Shown here: positions 26,650 to 34,489 of the stretch, piece by piece | How the letters are laid out: each line of letters begins with the position of its first letter | Position numbering within the stretch: position 1 is the stretch's first letter | Assembly: GCA_003660235.1 (NCBI GenBank) | Contig: QGON01000044.1 | Span: forward strand, 1 to 42,299 | Reading direction: 5' to 3' | Source of the DNA: a bacterium endosymbiont of Escarpia laminata | GTDB lineage: Bacteria; Pseudomonadota; Gammaproteobacteria; Chromatiales; Chromatiaceae | DNA: 42,299 nt | Notes under the pieces: model-generated | Told to the model about the DNA's origin: nothing | Seen by the model: the letters and a program-made list of their open reading frames with translations, nothing else | Database searches by the model: none | Translations under genes and position numbers: made by a program

Positions 26650-27372
26650 TCAACCTCCACTAAACAAATCCTTCGATTCCGGCTCACTCCTCTTTCCCGG
26701 TCGCCCAGATTTTCCTGGAGTCACCCGTCTCCCCAAAGCAGCGGCAATTTGTGCCTGGAACTGTGAACTACCCAAAACATAGTTTCCGGCCGTCGCCGAA
26801 CGAATCTCATCAACCATCATTGGGTCAAGCTGAAAACGGAACAGTTCTCTGTATGTAGTTTGTCTTGCCACATCGTCTGTACTCAAAGCAGTGTAGAGCG
26901 AGTGAGGTGTTAACAGATCAGACTCCTCACTCTGTGCGTTGACACGATAACTCGACCATGGATATTCTGCCGGGTGCCCGACCATATTCGCCCGAATAGG
27001 ATTCAGCTCAATGTAACGGTAGCAGCTAAGGACGTACGCCTCTTCCTGAGTCAAGCACGAACGAAAACGACCCTCCCATAGAGTACCACTACGCCGATAG
27101 GTTCGATTGACATACTGAACATAACGCTGACCAAGCTGTTTCATTAGTTGACCAGTAGCGCCCGAGGTTGAAGGCGTGATGAGCAGATGAACATGATTGG
27201 TCATCAACACATAGGCATGAACAGCACAATCGTGTTTATCTGCGTACTCTTTTAGCCAGTGTAGGTACGTTTGGTAATCATCATCAGAAAAGAAACAGGC
27301 TTGGCGATTGTTCCCACGCTGAATCAGGTGGTGAGGCACGCCTGCAAGGGTAATGCGGGGTCTTCTTGGCAT
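26650..27372 (-). CDS. REP-associated tyrosine transposase (RAYT, TnpA_REP)
   Basis: This Y1-type HUH single-strand transposase of 240 residues is presumed to have spread the flanking REPs. The N-terminus MPRRPRITLAGVPHHLIQRG is typical, and I chose this ATG (27372) for that reason. The HUH motif is in TNHVHLLITP. The catalytic Tyr is in the segment QRYVQYVNRTYRRSGTLWEGRF (about residues 105-125). ELNPIRANMV and YPWSSYR follow. A lysine/arginine-rich tail ends the protein. It is flanked by inverted REP hairpins on the 3' side and a tandem REP array on the 5' side, the classic layout for this family. It appears intact. Confidence 0.92.
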   Translation of the reverse strand: MPRRPRITLAGVPHHLIQRGNNRQACFFSDDDYQTYLHWLKEYADKHDCAVHAYVLMTNHVHLLITPSTSGATGQLMKQLGQRYVQYVNRTYRRSGTLWEGRFRSCLTQEEAYVLSCYRYIELNPIRANMVGHPAEYPWSSYRVNAQSEESDLLTPHSLYTALSTDDVARQTTYRELFRFQLDPMMVDEIRSATAGNYVLGSSQFQAQIAAALGRRVTPGKSGRPGKRSEPESKDLFSGG

Positions 27373-27417
27373 ATTGAGATCATCCTTGATCAGTTGTCTG
27401 CTCACAGATTAGCAAGG

Positions 27418-27637
27418 AAACCGTGGTCTGTCCCCGATTGAATATGAAGGAGACAAATAAATCGTGGTCTGTCCCCTAATTTACTAAACGCAATATAGTT
27501 CGAGGGCAGCTGCGCTAGGAAGGAGACAAATAAACCGTGGTCTGTCCCCTAATTTACGGTTAACGCAATATATTCTAGGGCGGCTGCGCCAGGAAGGAGA
27601 CAAATAAACCGTGGTCTGTCCCCTATTGTCCCCTATT
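27418..27637. repeat. Tandem REP array (73-74 bp units)
   Basis: Upstream of the transposase lie four REP units (27418, 27459, 27532, 27606; ACCGTGGTCTGTCCCC with one T variant). The last three sit in a tandem repeat starting GAAGGAGACAAATAAA, with a period of 73 then 74 bases. The inter-REP parts (ACGCAATATA...GGCGGCTGCGC) are also repeated. The last unit is partial and ends with a doubled CCCCTATT. Confidence 0.85.
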
Positions 27638-27972
27638 ACTCAACCCATGAAAGTGTCGGATTTATTTACACATCCAACTAGAAGCAGAAACCAGCTAACA
27701 CATTAATTTTACGGACTTTGTTCCCATCCTAGACATTTCTTTCCTATAGGGAATGTTACACAGCACAGAAAAACCTGACATTGATCATCAAAAACACTGG
27801 TTTTGTCGACATTCTTTACAAAACTCAAACCCACAATCGGCACATCAGTTCTCTGTTTCAAAATACGACATAAATAATGTCGGATTTTTATGTGTTAACA
27901 CGTTGTTAATGAATGAGTTATTGAGAGGGGTTTACGACAACTATTATGTCGCAGGCTAGTTAATAGTGTTTG

Positions 27973-27988
27973 TTGGCATTGACATTGC
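27973..27988 (+). promoter_or_regulatory. Sigma-54 -24/-12 promoter, copy 2
   Basis: TTGGCATTGACATTGC fits TTGGCA-N6-TTGC with GG-N10-GC. It is the better of the two matches and is 22 bases downstream of the palindrome CGACAACTATTATGTCG. Confidence 0.8.
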
Positions 27989-28076
27989 TTGGATAAAAGC
28001 AATGGATTTCAGAACTCGTTTGTTAATATAGATCACGCAATAAATTCATTGGAAGTTGCACTGGAAAGGGGTAGGA

Positions 28077-28099
28077 AAACCGTGGTCTGTTCCCCGTTA
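28077..28099. repeat. REP in the leader of the 28192 gene
   Basis: AAACCGTGGTCTGTTCCCCG is the counterpart of the REP at 24219, in the same context. Confidence 0.75.
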
Positions 28100-28191
28100 T
28101 TGACGGGTTAGATTATTTCAACAACTAAACTCAGACAGAGCCTTTATAAGTGGGTATTTATTGCCTTGACATGACAACAATGAGGGTAATC

Positions 28192-28746
28192 ATGCGACTC
28201 CATATGTATAAAAACATCTCGATCCTCGCCTGTGCATTTTGCTTTTTTATCTTAACCGGGCCAGTACATGCGACACTCGTTAATGTCGCACCAGGGGGAA
28301 CCGCAACGGCGAGTGGAACATATCTTACAAACACACCTGATCTCGCAATTGATGGCAACACTAGCACTCTATGGAATGCAGGCTCATGGCCAACACAATG
28401 GATTGAAATAGATCTTGGCTCCGTATTCCAGATTGTAGAAATTAGAGCATCGGTCGCACAGAGTCCTGCTGGGGGAACCCAACATAACGTCACTTTGGAT
28501 GGTGCATCTGACTTCTCTTGGATTGGATTTACTAGTGATGGTGACATCTTAAACCATACTTATGCCACTGCAACCAGCGCCCAAACTGTAAGGATCACTA
28601 CCACAACCAGCCCTAGCTGGGTTGCATGGAATGAGATTGAAATCTTGGCCGAGGTACCAGAACCTTCCACTCTTGCTCTAATGGGCCTAGCTCTAGTTGG
28701 GCTTGGCTTTACCAGCCGCAAGATGAAACAAGCATATACAAATTAA
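28192..28746 (+). CDS. PEP-CTERM protein with discoidin (F5/8 type C)-like domain
   Basis: This exported protein of 184 residues has a signal peptide (SILACAFCFFILTGPVHA) and a carbohydrate-binding-like domain: VNVAPGGTATASGTY, then PDLAIDGNTSTLWNAG, then WIEIDLGSVFQIVEI. It ends with the sorting tail EVPEPSTLALMGLALVGLGF followed by SRK. The fold is the discoidin/F5-8C type. I start at the ATG at 28192 because GAGGGT lies six bases upstream; a later ATG at 28204 is possible. It is driven by promoter copy 2. Confidence 0.85.
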   Translation: MRLHMYKNISILACAFCFFILTGPVHATLVNVAPGGTATASGTYLTNTPDLAIDGNTSTLWNAGSWPTQWIEIDLGSVFQIVEIRASVAQSPAGGTQHNVTLDGASDFSWIGFTSDGDILNHTYATATSAQTVRITTTTSPSWVAWNEIEILAEVPEPSTLALMGLALVGLGFTSRKMKQAYTN

Positions 28747-28760
28747 TAATGGGCAACAGG

Positions 28761-28787
28761 ATACAGACCATGGTTCTGTCCCTATAT
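28761..28787. repeat. Divergent REP
   Basis: ACAGACCATGGTTCTGTCCC is a degenerate form of the REP hairpin. The rest of the 268-bp gap before the next gene contains TTGGCACAGTGCTTC (about 28900), a -24-like half without a correct -12, and otherwise nothing I recognise. Confidence 0.55.
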
Positions 28788-29014
28788 CCCTCAGTTTTAC
28801 CTATTTTGTTGATGCGGGTATCTTTGCTAATTCTTAAGAGAACGGAGGGGATTAATACCAGCCGTTACACTCTCAGTGCAAACAGCTGTTGAGTACACTT
28901 GGCACAGTGCTTCTGCCACCGCCTGAAAAGATGACCGATTTATTTTTTCAGAAGGAAGCCGTGAATAACAGGTGTCCCCTTATCGTTGGCCCCTGAACCG
29001 AGGAGGATTTATAA

Positions 29015-29785
29015 ATGAAATCTTATATCCCCAAATCAATGTTCCTTACAATGATTTTGTTGCTTGGTGTTACAGCACAAACCCAGGCAACCCCTATTAT
29101 CCAAGTATTATCAGAAAGCTTGGATGTCAGTTACTACGTGGAAACTGAATCTACATCGGGTACGACCATTCATTCAGACAGCGCGACAGGATCGTTGCTG
29201 GGCAGCGGCGCCTCTGTCTCTTATACGGAGTTTTATTACAGTCCTTCCGAAAATGAAAATTATGTTATCGATGCAAATGGCTCTGGTTCTTCCTCTGGTA
29301 CGAACGGATTTAACCTGGATGCCGAGGCTGATGATTACCCCTTTAGTGGTTCTGGCCCCTTCAATCCGTTAAGGTCAGTCACTAGTGTTAGAGGCGAAGC
29401 ATCGACATCGTGGGTATTCAACGTGTTAAACGAGGACGCGGATTTCAGAACCCGGCTACTGAATGAAGTGTATCCGGGTGGAACGCCTCCACCAGCCCAC
29501 ACCGACTCTGTTGCAGAAGTGCGTCTTTTTGATGTAACCAGTTCTTCTATGGTGCTGGATGTAGCCGGTGGCTGGGGCGTTGAACATACGATTACATTGC
29601 TTGCGGGGCACCAGTACCAGCTCTACGCTATCGCCGGAGACTATGGCCCCTCAGATGAGGATGTATCACTGTGGTTTTATTTCGATGATCAGGCGACAAT
29701 TACATCGGTACCTGAGCCTTCGACTCTGTACCTGTTGCTGCTTTCCATGAGTGGTTTAGTCATAGCAAAGAGGCGAAATATCTGA
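29015..29785 (+). CDS. PEP-CTERM sorting domain protein
   Basis: This exported protein of 256 residues has a signal peptide (MFLTMILLLGVTAQTQA) and a Ser/Thr/Gly-rich N-terminal half (STSGTTIHSDSATGSLLGSG). A later beta-type region contains WGVEHTITLLAGHQYQLYA. The tail SVPEPSTLYLLLLSMSGLV followed by AKRRNI is canonical. The body matches no domain I recognise, though this pattern is frequent in PEP-CTERM proteins. GAGGAGG precedes the ATG. Confidence 0.85.
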   Translation: MKSYIPKSMFLTMILLLGVTAQTQATPIIQVLSESLDVSYYVETESTSGTTIHSDSATGSLLGSGASVSYTEFYYSPSENENYVIDANGSGSSSGTNGFNLDAEADDYPFSGSGPFNPLRSVTSVRGEASTSWVFNVLNEDADFRTRLLNEVYPGGTPPPAHTDSVAEVRLFDVTSSSMVLDVAGGWGVEHTITLLAGHQYQLYAIAGDYGPSDEDVSLWFYFDDQATITSVPEPSTLYLLLLSMSGLVIAKRRNI

Positions 29786-29854
29786 GCATTTAGCATAAAT
29801 AGGCATAAGCTTAATGAGCAATTTGTGAGTGGATTTTAAAACGCAAATCAAATC

Positions 29855-30060
29855 GTGAAGCCGGCACTCGCCCTCGGCCTTTGCATCATTTCGGTTGGCG
29901 TTACCACTACCCATGCTGGTTACATTGATGCATCAGGTAATGAGTGGCGTAGCTTAACGGATACGACCAATCTAACCTGGAATCAAGTTGACAGTATATG
30001 CATGGCACAACGTTTGCGTGTTTTGGATCAGTTACCAACATTTATGGAGGAAAAGGGGAC
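29855..30060 (+). pseudogene. Broken PEP-CTERM-type gene, N-terminal fragment
   Basis: From a GTG the frame encodes a signal peptide (PALALGLCIISVGVTTTHA) and GYIDASGNEWRSLTDTTNLT plus WNQVDSIC, a common beginning of PEP-CTERM proteins. The family match ends near AAAAGGGGACAG, half of a REP. After that the sequence is the leader of the next lectin gene (CTGAAATACCCTCTT). This indicates a deletion or recombination at a REP. Confidence 0.65.
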
Positions 30061-30110
30061 AGATTTAGTTATTCTGAAATACCCTCTTCGAAAACCTGGA
30101 GGAATCCGAA

Positions 30111-31352
30111 ATGGAACATCGACATACAATGCAGTCATCATTTGTACAGGCGACATCCTTTCTTTTCTTAGCCTGTTCAGCAAGCGTTGCTATCGCTATT
30201 CCATTTTCAGATACCACTTGGATCCATGATGGGCATTACTACGGTATTGCTGACTACGATCAAACGTGGGATGTTGCCCAATCAGAAGCAGCCAGCTACA
30301 CCCTTGATATAGGTGGCGGTGTTGAATTAAAAGGCCACCTACTGACTATCAATGATGCTAGCGAACAGGCCTTTGTCGAAGGCACATTTATCAAAAATTT
30401 CTGGCAACAGACCTGGCTAGGCGCTTATCAATATTCAAACAGCTGTAGTGTTACGGATAACTGGTCGTGGGTTACTGGTGAGGAAGTTGGATCTCTCAGT
30501 GACTGGTCCTATACCAATTTCGATGCAGGCCAACCTGAACACGACTATGAAAGGGTTGCCCGCGCACTCAATTTTACCGGCGGAAAATGGCATGATTTTT
30601 CAGTCAGCGATCATGAGGGAACCGTCAAGACAGTAGTCGAATTTGATACCATTGGAGATCATTTCGTAGACATCGATCTGCCACCGCTGAATTTCAACAA
30701 CACGCCAATCAATCTGGCTTCTGTTGGTGAACTTAGCATAGATCAATCAGGTGGTATCATCGACCAACTTTTTGGGCTGGCCAATGTCCGCAGGATTGAT
30801 GATCGTCCTCTCGGTGACTCAGACCAGTTATGGGCTGCAGGCGCCAGCGCTGTTGAGGCAAGGGTGCTTGCCAAATTTACCGGATATGCTGCAGAAGGCT
30901 TCGGTGTGTTTGAGAATATTGCCTCAGCCCCCTACCGCGAGGCACTCGTTGCAACCTCGAACCCCTTTTACGCCGACCCACTCAATGACCTGTTTACCGA
31001 TCTCGGTGTATCGCCCTTTGATGTCTATTCCTACGGTATGGAATCCAATCTCTGCGGTACTACAGTCAACTCTATTGAAAACAGAAACACGTGTGTGCGT
31101 GACCACATGGTTACCTGGGAGATTCTCAATGGCCAAAGCGCAGGCAATTTCATACTTGCCTGGGAGGATCTTACTGACAACGACTTCAATGATCTTGTTC
31201 TTGAGGTCCGTGGTGCGAAGCCGGTTGGAACACCAGAGCCTGCTGCTTGGCTGTTGTTTTTTACTGGTTATCTGATATTTGGAAGGCGTCTTTTATTTCA
31301 GGGAAACACTGCTACTCCTTCGGCCGCCGTTGTTCAGGAAGAACCTTGTTAG
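30111..31352 (+). CDS. PEP-CTERM protein with C-type lectin-like and DUF4114-like domains
   Basis: This exported protein of 413 residues has a signal peptide (about 1-31), then a C-type-lectin-like domain (about 35-190; HYYGIADYDQTWDVA, WLGAYQYS, WVTGEE, YERVARALNF). A second domain (about 230-375) ends FILAWEDLTDNDFNDLVLEV, the Asp-rich pattern of DUF4114. The sorting tail is TPEPAAWLLFFTGYLIFGRR. A further about 19 residues follow the arginines, more than usual. They are encoded in the 41-bp overlap with the convergent rhodanese gene and the bases just before it. It is the intact paralogue of the truncated gene at 25865. Confidence 0.85.
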   Translation: MEHRHTMQSSFVQATSFLFLACSASVAIAIPFSDTTWIHDGHYYGIADYDQTWDVAQSEAASYTLDIGGGVELKGHLLTINDASEQAFVEGTFIKNFWQQTWLGAYQYSNSCSVTDNWSWVTGEEVGSLSDWSYTNFDAGQPEHDYERVARALNFTGGKWHDFSVSDHEGTVKTVVEFDTIGDHFVDIDLPPLNFNNTPINLASVGELSIDQSGGIIDQLFGLANVRRIDDRPLGDSDQLWAAGASAVEARVLAKFTGYAAEGFGVFENIASAPYREALVATSNPFYADPLNDLFTDLGVSPFDVYSYGMESNLCGTTVNSIENRNTCVRDHMVTWEILNGQSAGNFILAWEDLTDNDFNDLVLEVRGAKPVGTPEPAAWLLFFTGYLIFGRRLLFQGNTATPSAAVVQEEPC

Positions 31353-31782
31353 CCAGGTAAGCATCGCCTTCCTCGATAGTCACCGGCAGATAGGTCTGGT
31401 CCACCAGGGGCAACTCGTAGTCATTCCAACCGCGCAGCCCCGTCTTCAGGTTAACAACGTTTTTAAAGCCCATTAGGGAAAGCGTTCTGGATGCCAACAG
31501 ACTTCGATTGCCTGAGCGACAGGCGACAACCACGTGACGGTCACGTGCCTGCACCAGATCCGGCTCTGTCTCTTCGTAGTCCCACTCGGCAGCAGACTCA
31601 AGTATTCCACGGGGAACATTAATGGAATCCTCGATATGCATCACGTCGAACTCATAGAGTTCACGTACGTCCACAACCAGAATATCAAGCCCCTCCTTCA
31701 TCTGCTCATCCAGATCCCAAGGGTATATCTCCTCCACTTCAGGAAGGCACTCGTTCAACAGATCGACAAATCTTTTCATCAC
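31312..31782 (-). CDS. Rhodanese-like protein
   Basis: This single rhodanese domain of 156 residues has the active-site Cys in the loop CRSGNRS (about residues 90-96). The conserved VVDVREL near residue 37, HIEDSINVP and GLRGWNDYELP are present. It transfers sulfane sulfur or senses it; the partner is unknown. It is convergent with the lectin gene and overlaps its 3' end. The overlap probably arose when one of the stop codons was lost. Confidence 0.9.
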   Translation of the reverse strand: MMKRFVDLLNECLPEVEEIYPWDLDEQMKEGLDILVVDVRELYEFDVMHIEDSINVPRGILESAAEWDYEETEPDLVQARDRHVVVACRSGNRSLLASRTLSLMGFKNVVNLKTGLRGWNDYELPLVDQTYLPVTIEEGDAYLANKVLPEQRRPKE

Positions 31783-31921
31783 ATTAACCTGAATATCTTG
31801 TGAAGGTCTTTACCATTGCTCATAGCCTCGCGTATGGGATATAACCCGATCAAGACTATTTTGAGGACAGTATACCTATTCATCATCATTTGAAGTGCAT
31901 TCGATGCAGATGGGTGCCCCC

Positions 31922-32677
31922 TTATAACATCGAATCTTCCAGCAGGCGCTGTAATTTCTCCTGCATATGAGAATAGTGTGACCCCTTCCAATAGACCTTT
32001 CCACAATCAGCGCAATGGTAAAAATTGTTGTAATAGCGGATGGTCTTGGGCTCAAGCTGAGAAAGCACTACAGCCTTGTCGACGGCGATAACCAAGCCAT
32101 TGCACGCCTGACAACGGGCATAGGGTATGATTTGCTGGCGCAGATCGAAGCGCGTAAGTATCTCCTTGATCTGACGCTCCGGATCTACCTCGCGCACCCA
32201 GTAGCCGTGTGTCACTGCTTTGGCACGGAGCAATCGCCGGTCGCGTGTGAGGATGATACGCTGTTGGTTGACTGATATATCAACGATCTCCCGATCTTGG
32301 TAATCATTGCGATAGAGGGTATCAAATCCCAACCAGCGAAGCATTCGAGCCAATTTGCCCAGATTCACATCTACAACAAAGCGAATCTCCCTCAGCGGTT
32401 GCGGACGCAGTCGCAACAGAGGGGTAATATCAAGGGACTCAAACATCGGATAGATGGCCACGCGATCACCATCCTGTAGTGGGTAATCAAACCCTACCGA
32501 TTGCCCGTTGACGATAATCAGATCCACTTCACTATGGGGAACTCCTAATGCCTCAATGGAATCTTTGATCCCCGGATGATCGTGGAATGGATAAACGATC
32601 TCTCTCTTTCTTTGCGCCTGGGGGAGAAAGTCGTTGAGTTCTTCGTAAAAACGAAACATTGCGCGGTTGTTGGCCAT
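31922..32677 (-). CDS. Mut7-C RNase domain protein with ubiquitin-like N-terminus
   Basis: The protein has 251 residues. The N-terminal region FRFYEELNDFLPQAQRKREI to VGFDYPLQDGDRVAIYP is a ubiquitin-like Mut7-C domain. The C-terminal part is a PIN-like Mut7-C RNase domain: RFVVDVNLGKLARMLRWLGF, IILTRDRRLL, then a zinc ribbon with CQACN and CADC. Acidic residues of the PIN core (D, D of TRDRRLL) are visible. I start at the ATG at 32677 (MANNRAMF). The longer open frame upstream runs into a REP. Targets are unknown. Confidence 0.88.
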   Translation of the reverse strand: MANNRAMFRFYEELNDFLPQAQRKREIVYPFHDHPGIKDSIEALGVPHSEVDLIIVNGQSVGFDYPLQDGDRVAIYPMFESLDITPLLRLRPQPLREIRFVVDVNLGKLARMLRWLGFDTLYRNDYQDREIVDISVNQQRIILTRDRRLLRAKAVTHGYWVREVDPERQIKEILTRFDLRQQIIPYARCQACNGLVIAVDKAVVLSQLEPKTIRYYNNFYHCADCGKVYWKGSHYSHMQEKLQRLLEDSML

Positions 32678-32726
32678 ACCGCCACAATAGCCCCGGGTGG
32701 CAACAAGCACAATCGAGGATAAGGGA

Positions 32727-32750
32727 GGAAACCGCGATCTGTCCCCTATT
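32727..32750. repeat. REP variant in the Mut7-C / cytochrome gap
   Basis: GGAAACCGCGATCTGTCCCC, a diverged unit of the REP family, lies between two divergent genes. Confidence 0.65.
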
Positions 32751-32834
32751 GAAAATTCTTGCACTGAAGTACATAGTTTTAAACCAGCGAACTACTACAA
32801 TGAAAAGATTCGATGGGAAAATCCAGTAGAGGTA

Positions 32835-34229
32835 ATGGTGGCCAGATATCAATTTTACAGCAACAACGCTTGGTCGATCCGCGAGATCGCGTCGAATCTG
32901 CTTCGCACCACGTTCATCACCTTCGTGGCCGCAGTGTTTCTGACCTCGGTAGCGAACGCCGGTCAAGCGGGTACGGTTAATCTGGTTAAAACAGGAGCCT
33001 ATGAGGCATCAAAGATTTGTTCGAACTGCCATGCGCATTTGTTCAACCAATTCGAGCAATCGATGCACGCCAAATCATTCGCGAATCCGGTTTTCCAGAA
33101 TCAGGTCTACAACGTGCTGCTTCCCCAAGTAGCGGGAGACCCCGATACCGCACATAAAGCAGGCTCATGCCTGGCCTGCCATTCGCCCACCACTTTTTTG
33201 ACTCAGGACCAGCGTTTGCCTGCCCGCGACAGTCTGGGTGAGAGTCCGCCCGGAGTGACCTGCGACTTTTGTCATACCACTATTGGCTATATGGGTTTGG
33301 CGCCGGGTAATGCCAATTACATCCCATCGCCCGGCCCAATCAAGTATGGCCCCCTGAAGTTCGCGTCGGATTGGCACCGTGAATACTCACCGTTTCAACG
33401 CAAGAGCGAGGCCTGTGCCGTCTGCCACGAAGCAACCAACGGGCAAGGAGTGCCAATGCACACCACCTACAGTGAATGGAAGACTAGCTACTGGTCGAGG
33501 AATGGCATCGAGTGCCAGGATTGTCATATGAGTGCCGCTGGTCGCTTGATTGCGGGACGCCCGGTCTTTGAGAGGGGAACCGTCGCCGCTGGTACGCTCA
33601 TCTCACCACCAGTGCGGGAACAGGTGTTTAGCCACCGGTTTCCCGGCGCGAATGTGCAAAGTCAGCTCGAAGGGGCCGTCAAATTGCGAGTTCAAATCTT
33701 CCCGGGCGAAGCCAAGCCAAGTCAAACGATATTTATCGGCGTCGAACTGGATAACAGCGAGGCGGGCCACAGCATGCCCACCGGAGCCATCGAATTGCGC
33801 TTGGCGTGGCTGGATGTCAGGCTCAGGATGCGGAGTTCAGGACAGGAGTGGCAGCTTAAGGCAAAGCCTAATGCGCGTACCCGCTGGGATGTTGCCGGGC
33901 TGAACCCCACCGATGCAGCGTTGCTTGGTACGGAGATCGCGGATGGCAGCCGGCTCTACCGGGCGATTGTCGTGGACAGGGAGGGTCAGCAGACACTCAA
34001 TAACTGGGAGGCTGTGGACAAGGTCTTCGATAATCGGCTGAAGGCCGGCGAAGTACGCCGCGAAATGTTTCGCTTCACCCTGCCGGCTGACGCATTGGGT
34101 AGCCTGGAGGCCGAAGTGGCGCTTCGATATCTCCGTTATCCCCCCGGATTCGTGACACGCCTCGGAGTCGCTCCAGCTGACAGCGTCCTGATGGCAAGGG
34201 CAAGTAGAATCATTGAGATTGCCGACTGA
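32835..34229 (+). CDS. Multihaem cytochrome c (five CxxCH)
   Basis: This periplasmic protein of about 464 residues has five haem motifs: CSNCH, CLACH, CDFCH, CAVCH and CQDCH, all in the first half. A signal-like segment (TTFITFVAAVFLTSVANA) is followed by a cytochrome c-554-like start (GAYEASKICSNCH). The C-terminal half has no haem and resembles a beta domain. The family includes hydroxylamine- and sulfur-related electron carriers. The start is uncertain: the ATG at 32835 follows AGAGG too closely, and GTG at 32838 is an alternative. REPs flank the gene on both sides. Confidence 0.85.
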   Translation: MVARYQFYSNNAWSIREIASNLLRTTFITFVAAVFLTSVANAGQAGTVNLVKTGAYEASKICSNCHAHLFNQFEQSMHAKSFANPVFQNQVYNVLLPQVAGDPDTAHKAGSCLACHSPTTFLTQDQRLPARDSLGESPPGVTCDFCHTTIGYMGLAPGNANYIPSPGPIKYGPLKFASDWHREYSPFQRKSEACAVCHEATNGQGVPMHTTYSEWKTSYWSRNGIECQDCHMSAAGRLIAGRPVFERGTVAAGTLISPPVREQVFSHRFPGANVQSQLEGAVKLRVQIFPGEAKPSQTIFIGVELDNSEAGHSMPTGAIELRLAWLDVRLRMRSSGQEWQLKAKPNARTRWDVAGLNPTDAALLGTEIADGSRLYRAIVVDREGQQTLNNWEAVDKVFDNRLKAGEVRREMFRFTLPADALGSLEAEVALRYLRYPPGFVTRLGVAPADSVLMARASRIIEIAD

Positions 34230-34300
34230 TCCTCTTTTTGGGTTCTGGCACTGATTGCTCCATCCCTGCAGCGTGGCACTGTTTTTCCCAGCCACAGCAG

Positions 34301-34330
34301 CGCAGCAGCAATTTGCGTCTGGAACTGGGA
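34301..34330 (-). pseudogene. Short REP-transposase relic
   Basis: GCAGCAGCAATTTGCGTCTG and the next bases match the part of the transposase gene encoding SSQFQAQIAAA, followed directly by a REP. It is a 30-bp relic at the junction, comparable with that at 26460. Confidence 0.45.
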
Positions 34331-34352
34331 GGAAACCGTGATCTATCCCCCA
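34331..34352. repeat. REP variant before the PstS/OmpA gene
   Basis: GGAAACCGTGATCTATCCCC, a diverged REP immediately next to the transposase relic. Confidence 0.6.
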
Positions 34353-34489
34353 TAAACTGTAGACTGCGATAGCCGCATAATCGTCTGGATATAGATGTTC
34401 TGGTATCGTTCTGCATTCCGTCAAAATGATTTTGCTGGAATATGCTGGGCGCCAATAAGACGCAACAGTTTGATTACAAGGGGGAATTT

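Larger units (their letters stand above)
27654..28100 (+). promoter_or_regulatory. PEP-CTERM promoter region, copy 2 (sigma-54)
   Basis: This block is homologous to 23728-24240 over almost its full length, with conserved islands CACAGAAAAACCTGACAT, TTCTTTACAAAACT, ACGACATAAATAATGTC, TTGTTAATGAATGAGTT and TTTACGACAACTATTATGTCG. Palindromes lie at 27866-27882 and 27935-27951, and the sigma-54 element at 27973-27988. The spacing of palindromes and promoter is the same as in copy 1 to within one base. It drives the gene at 28192. Confidence 0.8.

Noticed and set aside
27418-27637. CRISPR array
   Set aside because: Units are 73-74 bp with the spacer parts also repeated, and contain REP hairpins beside a RAYT gene; no cas genes.
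28890-28915. Third sigma-54 promoter before the 29015 gene
   Set aside because: TTGGCACAGTGCTTCT has a good -24 half but CT instead of GC at -12 spacing, and there is no CGACA/TGTCG palindrome upstream.
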